Below are positions 25,737-34,260 of a stretch of DNA of 47,418 nt, piece after piece. Location of the stretch: the NCBI GenBank assembly GCA_937928165.1, contig CALFVT010000022.1, positions 1 through 47,418 on the forward strand, read 5' to 3'. The notes beneath the pieces are model-generated. The model searched no databases and was not told the origin of the DNA. It was given only the letters and a program-made list of their open reading frames with translations. Origin of the DNA: an uncultured Caulobacterales bacterium. GTDB lineage: Bacteria; Pseudomonadota; Alphaproteobacteria; Caulobacterales; Maricaulaceae. The first letter of the stretch is position 1. Each line of letters begins with the position of its first letter. The position numbers and the translations under genes are program-made.

Positions 25737-28009
25737 TAGCGGCTAAGTCCTTCATTATCACTTATCATTGCCGTTGGCGGCAAACCGCTATTAAGCTCGA
25801 CAACACGCGGCGCGGCAGTATTGATAAATTTGTTTTTAAATATCTTAGTCTTCGGCTCGCTAACTGTATGCGTAATTTGAAAGGGTTTGCTCTCCTTAAA
25901 CACGTTGCCAGAGATATTTGTGACTTGGACACCATGTAGATAGATGGATGCAGCAGATTGATTACGCTTACCATGCCCAATATTTTCCAAGCTTGAACCT
26001 GTCATATTAAAATGCGGACCAAATGTGCTTTCATCACGGCCGCCGCGGTAATAATCCACTAGAGCGCCTTCGATATTTTTGAAGTTTGACGTTTCAATAG
26101 TTAAATATTCTGCATTATAAATACCATAATCATCCGTTTCACTATCAAGCTTTAGAACAGCACCCGAGACAGTCGCAAAACTTGAATTTTTAATCAGGAT
26201 ATTATCAGCAAATGTGCCTTTAGCCGCAGATATGACATTGAAAGACTGATTAACATCGAGGTCAGAAAACGTCGAATCTACAACTTCAAGCCTATAATTT
26301 TGAAGCATAGCGTAAGGTGACGTTCGAATGACTGAATTGCCTTTATAATCAGGAGCATCCTTACCCGAAATATTGAGGCCGATGAGCTGCAGGCTTCCGC
26401 CATCAATTATCTCAAAAAGCGTTGACCGCTCAAAGCTGATATTCACGTCTCCCTCAGCTTTAAAACTAAGCGGTTTATCCAACTTTAAGAATTTACTAAC
26501 AACATAATCTCCAGGGCGCATTTGGATGATATCGCCGGGCTTCGCGCGGCTCACCGCTGAAAACAACATCCCTTCATCAGAATCAACAGTTATAGTTTTA
26601 CCAGATTGAAACGGAACTATAGGTTCAGCTTTAGGATACCAAGATACACCCACCATGTCTTTCGTCGTGACAGAAAGATCACGGCTCGCGCCTTCCTGCC
26701 TATCTAATTTCGGGTATATGAGACCATTATCAGCCAAACTCATTTCCAAATTTTGACGTGAGAACCCATTTGTAAAATCGGGCACGTCCATAGAGCCAAG
26801 GACATTATTTTTAAAGTCAATACCCGACATATCGTCATAGACCGTAAAAACATCCCGGCCATCCTCATTGAAAATCAGGTTGCTTTCAAAACGGCTCTCA
26901 CTTGGCGGCGCGCTACGTTCTTCATCACTTCCCGCACCTAATTGAACATTATCACTATTAATCAGGCTGTTATTTTCTATCACGGCGCCGACCACCGGAT
27001 CATAACGGTTTATAGGCCCATTTGGCACGCCGTTCATGACAACAAGAGCACCGCCAAAACGGGTTCCTTTAAGCCCTTGCATATAATTATTGCGCACGGT
27101 CTGACCTGCGTTAATCACGCGAATCCCCCCCGTATGATCAACATCATTTCCAAAAAAAACATTCCCTTCAACCAGCGTATTATTCCCATGGCGCATGGTT
27201 AAGGTTCCGCGAGATTCAAAAAATGTATTATTGAGGATTTTGTTTTTACCGGACTTACTCGATATGATCTCAAGCTCACCATCACAGCGATCAAAGTAAT
27301 TATTCTCAACAGACGTCAATGAATCAGAACGCGAATAATGGCTCGTACCTATTCGTAGCGTTTCACCCCCATTAGAGCCTAATATAGGCCTTGGGCCAAA
27401 ATAATTATGATCAATACGGTGGTTGTTTTCACGGCTTTTTTCTGTGTCCATCCGCACAGCCATTGTCACGCCTTTATTACGCTTGCCGACAAGGTGGTTA
27501 TGATCAAATCGGTTGTTTTTACCATACATCATCACCCAGAAATCAACTTCATAGCGTTCAGGCTGATTATAATTATCAATCACGGTTTCTGTGACCCGTG
27601 AGTTATATGCGAGATTTTCTTTATTTTGACGAAAGGAAATCACTTCTTTGGACGGCGTATAACCGTCCTTAAACACAAGGCCAGACACTTCAAGATATTC
27701 GCCGCTAAGGCGTAAATTGGACTGGCCTGACAGAATGACTTGACCTTTAGTCTCCGCCGTCAAACGAATTGGCTTGCCATCCTCCCCCTTGCCCGTAAAT
27801 AGAATTTCAAAATCCTTCCACGTACCATTCGCAAGCGTTATAACATCCCCGGGCCTGGCATTCTTCACCGCCTCTTTAAAGGCGTCTTGATCTTTAACAA
27901 AAAGAGGGTCAACTGATCCAGAGCACCCAATTAGAAATAAGGCCAAAGTGAACGGCAGGGCTCTTAAACCCGTACCGCTGACTTTATAAATATTTGCTGA
28001 CCTTATCAA
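25736..28009 (-). CDS. PL6-family alginate lyase lipoprotein, two-domain
   Basis: A right-handed beta-helix polysaccharide lyase of the chondroitinase B/alginate lyase family. The lipobox LFLIGC gives Cys29 followed by Ser. The N-terminal domain (about 35-460) has the calcium/catalytic block GELEIISSKSGKNKILNNTF with Lys252, and Arg273 in LTMRHGNNT; the 21-residue spacing is that of the catalytic Lys-Arg pair in the family. A second beta-helix domain (about 490-757) is present, as in long PL6 exolyases. The start is TTG at 28009 with GGGGA upstream. It is first in the operon, directly behind a promoter with GntR-type half-sites. G-block preference is possible but not proven. Confidence 0.93.
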   Translation of the reverse strand: MIRSANIYKVSGTGLRALPFTLALFLIGCSGSVDPLFVKDQDAFKEAVKNARPGDVITLANGTWKDFEILFTGKGEDGKPIRLTAETKGQVILSGQSNLRLSGEYLEVSGLVFKDGYTPSKEVISFRQNKENLAYNSRVTETVIDNYNQPERYEVDFWVMMYGKNNRFDHNHLVGKRNKGVTMAVRMDTEKSRENNHRIDHNYFGPRPILGSNGGETLRIGTSHYSRSDSLTSVENNYFDRCDGELEIISSKSGKNKILNNTFFESRGTLTMRHGNNTLVEGNVFFGNDVDHTGGIRVINAGQTVRNNYMQGLKGTRFGGALVVMNGVPNGPINRYDPVVGAVIENNSLINSDNVQLGAGSDEERSAPPSESRFESNLIFNEDGRDVFTVYDDMSGIDFKNNVLGSMDVPDFTNGFSRQNLEMSLADNGLIYPKLDRQEGASRDLSVTTKDMVGVSWYPKAEPIVPFQSGKTITVDSDEGMLFSAVSRAKPGDIIQMRPGDYVVSKFLKLDKPLSFKAEGDVNISFERSTLFEIIDGGSLQLIGLNISGKDAPDYKGNSVIRTSPYAMLQNYRLEVVDSTFSDLDVNQSFNVISAAKGTFADNILIKNSSFATVSGAVLKLDSETDDYGIYNAEYLTIETSNFKNIEGALVDYYRGGRDESTFGPHFNMTGSSLENIGHGKRNQSAASIYLHGVQVTNISGNVFKESKPFQITHTVSEPKTKIFKNKFINTAAPRVVELNSGLPPTAMISDNEGLSR

Positions 28010-28047
28010 TCAAGTCCCCGATTCCATATTATCATTCTAATAGATGG

Positions 28048-28076
28048 AATATCAGAAACTTAAGACGGATTGTCAA
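28048..28076 (-). promoter_or_regulatory. Sigma70-type promoter of the lyase operon
   Basis: On the minus strand TTGACA (complement of 28071-28076) and GATATT (complement of 28048-28053) are spaced by 17 bp, 39 bp ahead of the PL6 TTG start. The -35 is perfect and the -10 partial. It is the only good promoter match I see for the run of genes down to the Nramp-like gene. Confidence 0.65.
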
Positions 28077-28086
28077 CCAGTATATA

Positions 28087-28110
28087 ATACCAATATAATA
28101 AAATTGGTAT
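28087..28110. promoter_or_regulatory. Candidate operator ATACCAAT-N8-ATTGGTAT
   Basis: Perfect 8-bp arms at 28087-28094 and 28103-28110 flank an 8-bp spacer, directly upstream of the lyase-operon -35. The ACCAAT-N8-ATTGGT core recurs at 16226-16245 before the TonB receptor gene with the same spacer. The likely ligand is the GntR regulator encoded next door. A position upstream of the -35 would suit activation as well as repression. Confidence 0.65.
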
Positions 28111-28116
28111 AGCGTC

Positions 28117-28863
28117 TTAATTAAGCTGTTTTGTTAGAAGGAAGCGAGACCGACTTTCAGAAGCCTTTCGCTTAACTTCTTGATAAGCTTCTTCTTCGGA
28201 CGCCACCAAAAGCGCTTCAATCATTCGCGTAAAATGCGCCCGCATGGCTATACGCGCCGCAGAAGAATCCTTGTTTTTCAAGGCATCAAGAATGGCTTGA
28301 TGCTCATCTTCCCTATGGCTTGAATCCTTATCACAAACAGTTTTATAAACTTTTTGGAGCTGCGCCGCCTCCGTTCGCATGGCCCACATGGAATCGATCA
28401 CAAACATGATGGCGTGATTATTTGTCGACCGCGCGATTGCATTATGAAAAGCCGCATCCGCTTCGTCAGGGGTCATGCTATCTTTCAGCTTACCCGACAT
28501 AATCGCAATATATTTTTCTAATTCCGCAATGGTTTCTTCAGTAATAATTGGCGCGGCCAAAGCCGCCGACTCGGCCTCAAACAACGCCCGAGCTTCAGTC
28601 AACTCAAAAGGGCCAACTTTAGGCAAACCGTTTACAGGCATGTCACTACCATCAAGCACATAGGCTCCCGAACCCACCTTAATTTCAAGGCGGCCTTGAG
28701 CTTGTAAGGCGATCTCAGCTTCGCGAATGGACACGCGGCTAACTCCAAATTTCTCAGCCAAATCACGCTCCCCGGGAAGGCGGCTGCCCGCCGGAAATAC
28801 ACCCGAGTCAATAAGTTCTAAAATCTGATTAGCAACTCGATGATATAAACGTTGATCGGCCAT
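28117..28863 (-). CDS. FadR-type GntR regulator of the alginate locus
   Basis: The N-terminal winged helix contains PGERDLAEKFGVSRVSIREA (about 29-48), the GntR signature. The C-terminal FCD domain has its metal-site pattern: Asp/His in DEADAAFHNAIARS, His in REDEHQAILDAL and His in RAHFTRM. FCD regulators usually bind a carboxylic-acid effector; KDG or DEH is plausible here. The 248-residue length is normal. The gene lies immediately upstream of the lyase operon in the same direction and has TATAAT plus ACCAAT half-sites before its ATG, consistent with autoregulation. Confidence 0.92.
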   Translation of the reverse strand: MADQRLYHRVANQILELIDSGVFPAGSRLPGERDLAEKFGVSRVSIREAEIALQAQGRLEIKVGSGAYVLDGSDMPVNGLPKVGPFELTEARALFEAESAALAAPIITEETIAELEKYIAIMSGKLKDSMTPDEADAAFHNAIARSTNNHAIMFVIDSMWAMRTEAAQLQKVYKTVCDKDSSHREDEHQAILDALKNKDSSAARIAMRAHFTRMIEALLVASEEEAYQEVKRKASESRSRFLLTKQLN

Positions 28864-28882
28864 CTTATCTCAATTATTTAAA

Positions 28883-28931
28883 ATTATATATGTACCAATA
28901 TCGGCATTCCAGCCATAATGTCTATACCAAT
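28883..28931 (-). promoter_or_regulatory. Promoter region of the GntR gene with two half-sites
   Basis: The minus strand has a perfect TATAAT (complement of 28883-28888), 20 bp before the ATG, with a poor -35 about 17 bp upstream. ATTGGT half-sites (complement of 28894-28899 and 28926-28931) lie in the spacer and upstream of the -35. Unlike the other two promoters they are in direct orientation, so binding may be weaker. Confidence 0.5.
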
Positions 28932-29088
28932 TTTGTAAAAAATAATTTTCAAAAATCAAGATCTAATCAGAGAGCCATTACTTGAGACATAATGATAAGG
29001 TTTATACGGAACCTAGTGGCCTCTGACTTTCTCCTTTATCCCCTGCCCGCGCCGCGCTATGAGAGGCACGCTAATAGAGGGCTTTACT

Positions 29089-30162
29089 GTGTCACATAAC
29101 TCATTCGGACATTTATTTCGCTTTACCACATGGGGGGAGAGCCACGGGCCGGCGATTGGCTGCGTAATAGATGGCTGCCCGCCGCGCATTGCCTTATCCG
29201 AAGCCGACATACAGCCTTTCCTTGATAAACGCCGCCCAGGGACGAGCAAATATGTCACCCAGCGGCAAGAGCTTGACCGGGTTAAAATCCTCTCCGGCGT
29301 GTTTGAAGGCCAAACTACCGGCACGCCCATTAGCTTGATGATCGAAAATATAGATCAGCGTAGCAAGGATTATTCCGAGATCAAACGGCGTTATCGCCCC
29401 GGCCATGCGGACATGACCTATGACGCGAAATATGGCATTCGTGATTACCGCGGCGGCGGGCGGTCCAGCGCGCGGGAGACAGCAAACCGCGTGGCGGCGG
29501 GGGCGATTGCGCGAAAAGTCCTTGGGCCGGAGATTGAAATATTCGGCGGGGTCGTCCAAATCGGGCCGCATAAACTCGAAACGGATCAACGGGACTGGGC
29601 CGCAGCGCAGAGCAATCCACTCTGGTGCCCCGATGCGCAGTCGGCACAGATTTGGCAAGATTACCTCGACGCCATCCGCAAAGACGGCAATTCCGTCGGC
29701 GCGGTTATCGAAGTGCGGGCCAAAGGCGTACCCGCAGGCTGGGGGGCACCTGTTTACGGCAAACTCGATAGCGACCTTGGCGCGGCCATGATGTCGATTA
29801 ACGCCGCCAAAGGGGTCGAGATCGGCACAGGTTTTGAAGCGGCGAACTTTACGGGCGTGGAAAACGCCGATGAAATGCGCAAAGGGCCAGATGGGCGGCC
29901 CATGTTTTTAAATAATCACGCCGGCGGTATCCTTGGCGGAATATCTAATGGGGATGAAATTGTTGTGCGTGTGGCGATTAAACCGACCTCCTCCATGCTC
30001 ACGCCGCTAAAATCAATCGATGCAGACGGCGAGGAGCTAGAGGTACGCACCAAAGGCCGCCATGACCCCTGTGTTGGCATACGCGGCGTCCCCGTCGCCA
30101 AAGCCATGCTCGCCTGCGTGCTCGCCGATCATAAACTCCGCCACCGCGGGCAGATGGGGTAA
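29089..30162 (+). CDS. aroC: Chorismate synthase
   Basis: AroC converts EPSP to chorismate with reduced FMN, the last common step of aromatic biosynthesis. The GTG at 29089 gives the canonical N-terminus [20 protein letters not shown] and has AGAGGG 7 nt upstream, so I prefer it to the ATG at 29059. Other signatures are [49 protein letters not shown] and [13 protein letters not shown]. The length of 357 residues is typical. From here on coding sequence is visibly GC-richer than in the alginate locus. Confidence 0.97.
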   Translation: MSHNSFGHLFRFTTWGESHGPAIGCVIDGCPPRIALSEADIQPFLDKRRPGTSKYVTQRQELDRVKILSGVFEGQTTGTPISLMIENIDQRSKDYSEIKRRYRPGHADMTYDAKYGIRDYRGGGRSSARETANRVAAGAIARKVLGPEIEIFGGVVQIGPHKLETDQRDWAAAQSNPLWCPDAQSAQIWQDYLDAIRKDGNSVGAVIEVRAKGVPAGWGAPVYGKLDSDLGAAMMSINAAKGVEIGTGFEAANFTGVENADEMRKGPDGRPMFLNNHAGGILGGISNGDEIVVRVAIKPTSSMLTPLKSIDADGEELEVRTKGRHDPCVGIRGVPVAKAMLACVLADHKLRHRGQMG

Positions 30163-30165
30163 GCC

Positions 30166-31236
30166 ATGCTCCCGCTTCTGCCGCTTATTCCGATTGCCGC
30201 CATCGCGGGGGTTACGAAGTTTAAGCTCTCGGGGGAAGATCTTACGAAATATCATGTACCCCATGATGTAACCTTTCAGGTCGACCCGCAATCCCCTGGC
30301 ATGATCGCTGTAACGGATCACCTCATAGAGAATTTCATCAATCCAACAAAAAAGACGCAGCCAAAATCATTCCTAAAAGACAAGCGCGCACGGTTTGAAC
30401 AAGCGGGGCGCAGCCGCAGTTTTGACTGTGAGCACCGCCCCGACGTGATCACCCTTAAAGACCGAAGCTTATCCGGGGAATGGACCCTGGTGGAGGGAGT
30501 CTCGCCGGGGCGGCGAATTTTATATTTTCACGGCGGCGCATTTACGGTCGGCAGTGCCGTCAGTCACCGCGCCATAACATATAACCTCGCCAAGCGTACA
30601 AAGGCCGCTGTCTTTGCAGTTGATTACCGCCTCATGCCTGAAAATAGTTTTACGGATATTCATGCAGATGCCAAAGCCGCCTATGACTGGATATGGGCAA
30701 ATGGCCCCCACGGTCCCCGCAAAGCCCAGCGCCTTGCGATTGGCGGGGATTCGGCCGGCGGAAATATAACATTGGCCCTCTTGCCGTGGATACGTAGCAC
30801 ATCTCGAAAGCCCCCTCATGCAGCTTTTGTCTTTTCCGCTTTGATTGATTTAACCTTTCAAAGCCCAAGCCTTCGTAGTAATTTTAAAACTGATCTCATG
30901 TTGCAGCCTCTTGTAGCCCCGATGTTGAAAATCCCGCGTAGCGCGCTGTTATGGCTAAGCTGGAAACAGCTCGGCCTATCCCCCGCACATCCCATAGCCT
31001 CTCCGGTCATGACAGACCTTCACGGCTTACCGCCCCTTTTAATGCAGGTCAGCCGTCATGAAATGCTATTTGATGATAGTTTGCGCTACGCGGAAAAAGC
31101 TCGCCGCGCCGGGAGTCATGTCACCTTGCAAAGCTGGAGTCACCTGCCCCATGTGTTCCAAATCTTCGATGACATGCTCCCCGAAGCCGCACAGGCGATG
31201 AATGAAGCGGCGGCGTTTTTAAACGGTAAGCTTTAA
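30166..31236 (+). CDS. Alpha/beta hydrolase, HSL/esterase family
   Basis: An esterase-like protein of 356 residues. The oxyanion-hole motif HGGAF lies near residue 123, YRLMPEN near 152, and the nucleophile Ser is in IGGDSAGG near 193. A likely acid is in SRHEMLFDD and the His in SHLPHVFQ. The N-terminus is hydrophobic (LLPLLPLIPIAAIAGV), so a membrane anchor or signal is possible. It starts 3 nt after aroC and may be co-transcribed. The substrate cannot be told. Confidence 0.85.
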   Translation: MLPLLPLIPIAAIAGVTKFKLSGEDLTKYHVPHDVTFQVDPQSPGMIAVTDHLIENFINPTKKTQPKSFLKDKRARFEQAGRSRSFDCEHRPDVITLKDRSLSGEWTLVEGVSPGRRILYFHGGAFTVGSAVSHRAITYNLAKRTKAAVFAVDYRLMPENSFTDIHADAKAAYDWIWANGPHGPRKAQRLAIGGDSAGGNITLALLPWIRSTSRKPPHAAFVFSALIDLTFQSPSLRSNFKTDLMLQPLVAPMLKIPRSALLWLSWKQLGLSPAHPIASPVMTDLHGLPPLLMQVSRHEMLFDDSLRYAEKARRAGSHVTLQSWSHLPHVFQIFDDMLPEAAQAMNEAAAFLNGKL

Positions 31237-31377
31237 GCTCTTGGCATATGAACCGCGCCTAAACACAAACTGAACCGATTATGAATTTACGGCTCAGGGC
31301 CGGTTCAGAGCTGAGTCCTTATACACAAAATCAAGCGGCGGACATTCCTTCGGCGTTTATGTGAAAAGGAGCTAATC

Positions 31378-32091
31378 ATGGCTAAATTAAATAAAATACG
31401 GACAATCGCGGCAGCCCTACTCGGCACAGCTGTTATGGGGGCCCCGATTACATCTTTTGCACAGGACTTTCGCACAAACTCACGCGGGTTTGCAGAGTGT
31501 AAAGTCGATGACAGAAATAACCAGCTTGTTGGCGGCCTCATTGGCGCCGTGGCCGGTGGGGTCTTTGGATCACAGGTTTCTGGCAATGGTGCGCGCACAG
31601 AAGGTTCTATTTTAGGTGCAGCGCTCGGCGCAGCAGCTGGAGCCGGGATCGCAGATGGTGCAAGAAATTGCCGCACCGAAGCCGGATTAACCCGCGCAAG
31701 CTTTGATAATTCGCGCGGATTGAACAACCGCCGAGTGAGCACAACGCGCTTTGCAGAAAACCGTAGCCGGTTTAGTAACCGCGGATTTCGTAATGACCGC
31801 AGTTTTAGAAATAATCGTAGCTTTAACCGCCGCAATGTGTCTTATGACCGTGGCCTCAGCCATATCGAACGCCGCCTTGTCCGGATTGATAAGGAAATTT
31901 ATGCAACAGATGTTAAAATTGACAAGCTGAACTATGAAATTGGTGTTTTAAAAGACAAGCGCCATCATGGTCATGATAGCTATAGAATTGACCGCAAGAT
32001 AAAGACGTTAAAAGATGAAGTTATCTATCTTAAAGAGTGTAAATATGCGTTAGATCGTGAAGCTCGCCTTTTACGCAAAAAGCTTTACTAA
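31378..32091 (+). CDS. Secreted glycine-zipper protein 1 with helical C-terminus
   Basis: A signal peptide (AAALLGTAVMGAPITSFA, likely cut near residue 29) leads to a glycine zipper, GGLIGAVAGGVFGSQVSG then GARTEGSILGAALGAAAGAG, around 50-95. An Asn/Arg-rich linker (FRNDRSFRNNRSFNRR) follows, then a charged helical tail with likely coiled-coil character (about 160-237). Such zippers occur in 17-kDa surface antigen and Rcn-type proteins. It is the first of three related genes; the GARTEG core is shared with the third. GGAG precedes the ATG. Confidence 0.8.
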   Translation: MAKLNKIRTIAAALLGTAVMGAPITSFAQDFRTNSRGFAECKVDDRNNQLVGGLIGAVAGGVFGSQVSGNGARTEGSILGAALGAAAGAGIADGARNCRTEAGLTRASFDNSRGLNNRRVSTTRFAENRSRFSNRGFRNDRSFRNNRSFNRRNVSYDRGLSHIERRLVRIDKEIYATDVKIDKLNYEIGVLKDKRHHGHDSYRIDRKIKTLKDEVIYLKECKYALDREARLLRKKLY

Positions 32092-32108
32092 ACCTCAATA
32101 AAATCAAA

Positions 32109-32133
32109 AAAGCTCGGTTTTGCCGGGTTTTTC
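32109..32133 (+). terminator. Terminator after glycine-zipper gene 1
   Basis: A 9-bp stem (32109-32117 with 32123-32131, two G-T pairs) with a 5-nt loop runs into TTTTT, 18 nt beyond the stop. Confidence 0.75.
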
Positions 32134-32285
32134 TGTATTTATGATAGGTGAAATTTACAAAATTCCCTCATCGCACGTCTTTCTTCCCATATTTGGCGCA
32201 AGACTTGCACAATCTCATTCGTAAATCTTCGGTTCAGGTCACTTTGATACATATGGACGCACAACAACCCTTCAGGGAGAATGGT

Positions 32286-33260
32286 ATGAAACATTTTAAA
32301 ACATTTTTGGTCATCACGGCTATGGCGGTAGGAACGGCAGTTCCAGCGCAGGCTCAGCTTTTCGGCGGACTTGATAATAACACAATTTTAGGCGGCGGCG
32401 CAGGCGCAGGTATTGGCGCCTTAATCGGACGCGAAATCGCGCCGCGCGGCAATAATACCGAAGGTGCAGCGATTGGCGCACTCGTCGGCGGACTTGCAGG
32501 CGCGTCTTATGGCAATCAACAAAGCCAATTTGCAGGCAATCCTTTTGCCGGACAATTTAACCCTGGTTTTACAGGGCGCAATCTTGTCGGCACGGGCGCG
32601 GGCGCCGTTATTGGCGGCGCTATTGGCTCTAACCTTGCCGGGTCTGGTGTGCGTGAAGAAGGCACAGCTATTGGCGCGCTTATCGGCGGTGCGGCAGGTT
32701 ATGCTTTATCTAGCCAAGGTCAAGGTCAGGGCCAAGCGCAGCAATTTGCGGGACGACCCCAATTTACAGGACAACCTCAATTTGTTGGACAACCTGTCAA
32801 CGCCCCCATTGTTTATGGCGCACAACCTGGCTTCACGCAAACGGTGCCAACTCAGCAAGTTGTTTACTCACAGCCACAATTTGTGCCAACAACTACGCAG
32901 GTTCCATATTCAAGCCAGCCTGTACAGCAAGTCTTTCAGCAGCAAAGCCATATCACTCCGAACATCACCTATGCAGCGCCAAACCTTCGTCTCGCTGGGC
33001 CGGAAATTCGTGAGCGCGTTGTCTATAGCGGCGTCAACCATGTCGAGCATATACCTGTTGCCCGCGCGGAACATTATGTGACAACAACCCATGCCTCTCC
33101 TGCGCGTGTTGTATATCAATCACCGCATATTGCAACGCCGCGTTATACCGCTCCGCAAAGAACTGTGCAGCCTTCTAGCGCGCCCCTTTGCTACGCCGGA
33201 AGCTCTACTCGGTATAACAGCTGGGGACGTGAAATTAAAACGAGCCCAACCTGCCGTTAA
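32286..33260 (+). CDS. Secreted glycine-zipper protein 2 with Gln/Pro-rich tail
   Basis: I place the start at ATG 32286, giving MKHFKTFLVITAMAVGTAVP and signal peptide cleavage after AQA; the in-frame ATG at 32148 would bury the signal peptide. Two glycine zippers follow: LGGGAGAGIGALIGREIAPR and GTGAGAVIGGAIGSNLAGSG, each continuing into a TEGAAIGALVGG- or EEGTAIGALIGG-type helix. The rest is low complexity (GQPQF repeats around 155-175, then Gln/Pro/Val/Tyr-rich). It ends with a Cys-containing PTCR tail. The role is unknown; cell-envelope location is expected. Confidence 0.75.
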   Translation: MKHFKTFLVITAMAVGTAVPAQAQLFGGLDNNTILGGGAGAGIGALIGREIAPRGNNTEGAAIGALVGGLAGASYGNQQSQFAGNPFAGQFNPGFTGRNLVGTGAGAVIGGAIGSNLAGSGVREEGTAIGALIGGAAGYALSSQGQGQGQAQQFAGRPQFTGQPQFVGQPVNAPIVYGAQPGFTQTVPTQQVVYSQPQFVPTTTQVPYSSQPVQQVFQQQSHITPNITYAAPNLRLAGPEIRERVVYSGVNHVEHIPVARAEHYVTTTHASPARVVYQSPHIATPRYTAPQRTVQPSSAPLCYAGSSTRYNSWGREIKTSPTCR

Positions 33261-33313
33261 GAAAACCAGAGGGCATTCCCCTTTACATTAACAAAGGCTA
33301 AATTAATTGTCAT

Positions 33314-33348
33314 AAAGGGACGCCCCATGCGGCGTCCCTTTGCTTTTC
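33314..33348 (+). terminator. Terminator after glycine-zipper gene 2
   Basis: An 11-bp perfect stem (33314-33324 with 33331-33341, AAAGGGACGCC / GGCGTCCCTTT) has a 6-nt loop and is followed by GCTTTTCC. The core GGGACGC/GCGTCCC is the same as in the terminator at 13031-13063. Confidence 0.75.
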
Positions 33349-33434
33349 CGCTCAACATACCCTATATAGGTATTGCGGCACTTTGAGAGAGGTGTGCTGC
33401 TCAAACACTAATTGCACGTGAAGGAGCAACCGCA

Positions 33435-34166
33435 ATGAAGATAACACGAATAGTCAGCTATGCTGCTGGCGCTTTTATGATGATAACGCCTGCCATTGCG
33501 GCAGCGCATGATACGGGCTTTGTCCATCGTCATCAATCACAAGATAATAACCAACTAGCCGGCGCGGCTATTGGCGCAGTCGCGGGCGGTGTAATTGGAT
33601 CGCAGCTTGCGGCCAATGGTGCACGGACCGAAGGCTCTGTACTTGGCGCCGTGATCGGCGGCGTTGCCGGTGCAGCCATTGCCGGCGGCGGTAATAGCAC
33701 CCAGCAGCGCGCCGGCGTTCAAGCCCGTCAAAGCTATAACCAAGGTTATTATAACGGCGGACAGCAGGCGGGCTATGTCAATAGCGGCTATCAACAACCA
33801 GTCTACCGAACAAGCTATAGCGGCGCAGCGCCCGTTTACTCTGGACGGCCTGTTTATTCCGGACAGCCCGTTTACCGCAGCCCAAATTATGTCTCTAACG
33901 GCGGCGGGTATTATAGACAGCCCTATTATGGCCGCTCAAGCGTCAATATTAATATTGGACGCGGGGTTTTTGGCGGTAGCAAATTTCACAGAAACCGCGG
34001 CTTTATTGGAAACCGTGGATTTAAAAGAAGCCGCGGCTTTCATGGCCGCAGAGGGTTTAGCGGACGGCGCGGCTTTAATAGCCGTAGAGGGATTCACAGA
34101 GGACGCGGCAACCGAGGCTTTCGCGGCGGACGGCGCGGCAATAGAGGCGGACGCGGGGGAAGATAA
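33435..34166 (+). CDS. Secreted glycine-zipper protein 3 with RG-rich tail
   Basis: A signal peptide (GAFMMITPAIAAA, cut near residue 24) precedes the glycine zipper GAAIGAVAGGVIGSQLAANG and GARTEGSVLGAVIGGVAGA (about 40-85). A Tyr/Gly/Ser/Gln-rich linker follows with a YSGxPVY repeat (about 130-155). The last 58 residues are a very basic repeat of RGF, GRRG and RGG units. It is the most extreme of the three zipper paralogues. RG-rich exported tails could bind nucleic acid or acidic polysaccharide; this is speculation. Confidence 0.75.
   Translation: MKITRIVSYAAGAFMMITPAIAAAHDTGFVHRHQSQDNNQLAGAAIGAVAGGVIGSQLAANGARTEGSVLGAVIGGVAGAAIAGGGNSTQQRAGVQARQSYNQGYYNGGQQAGYVNSGYQQPVYRTSYSGAAPVYSGRPVYSGQPVYRSPNYVSNGGGYYRQPYYGRSSVNINIGRGVFGGSKFHRNRGFIGNRGFKRSRGFHGRRGFSGRRGFNSRRGIHRGRGNRGFRGGRRGNRGGRGGR
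33990..34160 (+). repeat. In-frame degenerate repeat encoding RG/RGF units
   Basis: Short imperfect units around CGCGGCTTT and CGTGGATTT recur every 9-24 bp and encode RGF, RRGF and RGGR motifs at residues 186-243 of the third glycine-zipper protein. Imperfect copies suggest old slippage expansion. Confidence 0.65.
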
Positions 34167-34188
34167 CCTCGCTTAAAGCAATGATTTC

Positions 34189-34213
34189 AAAGCTCCCAGT
34201 GGGGGCTTTTTTT
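34189..34213 (+). terminator. Terminator after the glycine-zipper cluster
   Basis: A 9-bp stem (34189-34197 with 34201-34209) with a 3-nt loop AGT continues into a T run, 22 nt after the stop at 34166. Confidence 0.85.
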
Positions 34214-34260
34214 GTAGATAATCATTGTTTAAGGCTTGCAGATAAAGTTATGCTTAAAAC

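Noticed and set aside
29194-29658. 154-codon frame antisense to aroC
   Set aside because: Shadow of GC-rich coding sequence; aroC is unambiguous.
31290-31317. Possible hairpin CTCAG/CTGAG after the alpha/beta hydrolase gene
   Set aside because: The stem has a mismatch and no T run follows, so I do not call it a terminator.
31305-31835. 176-codon frame antisense to the first glycine-zipper gene
   Set aside because: Low-complexity shadow caused by the repetitive Gly/Ala/Arg codons on the other strand.
33664-34176. 170-codon alternative frame over the RG-rich gene
   Set aside because: An Ala/Glu-rich translation of the RG repeat in another frame; no signal peptide or ribosome-binding site. 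The chosen frame has both and shares the zipper with its neighbours.
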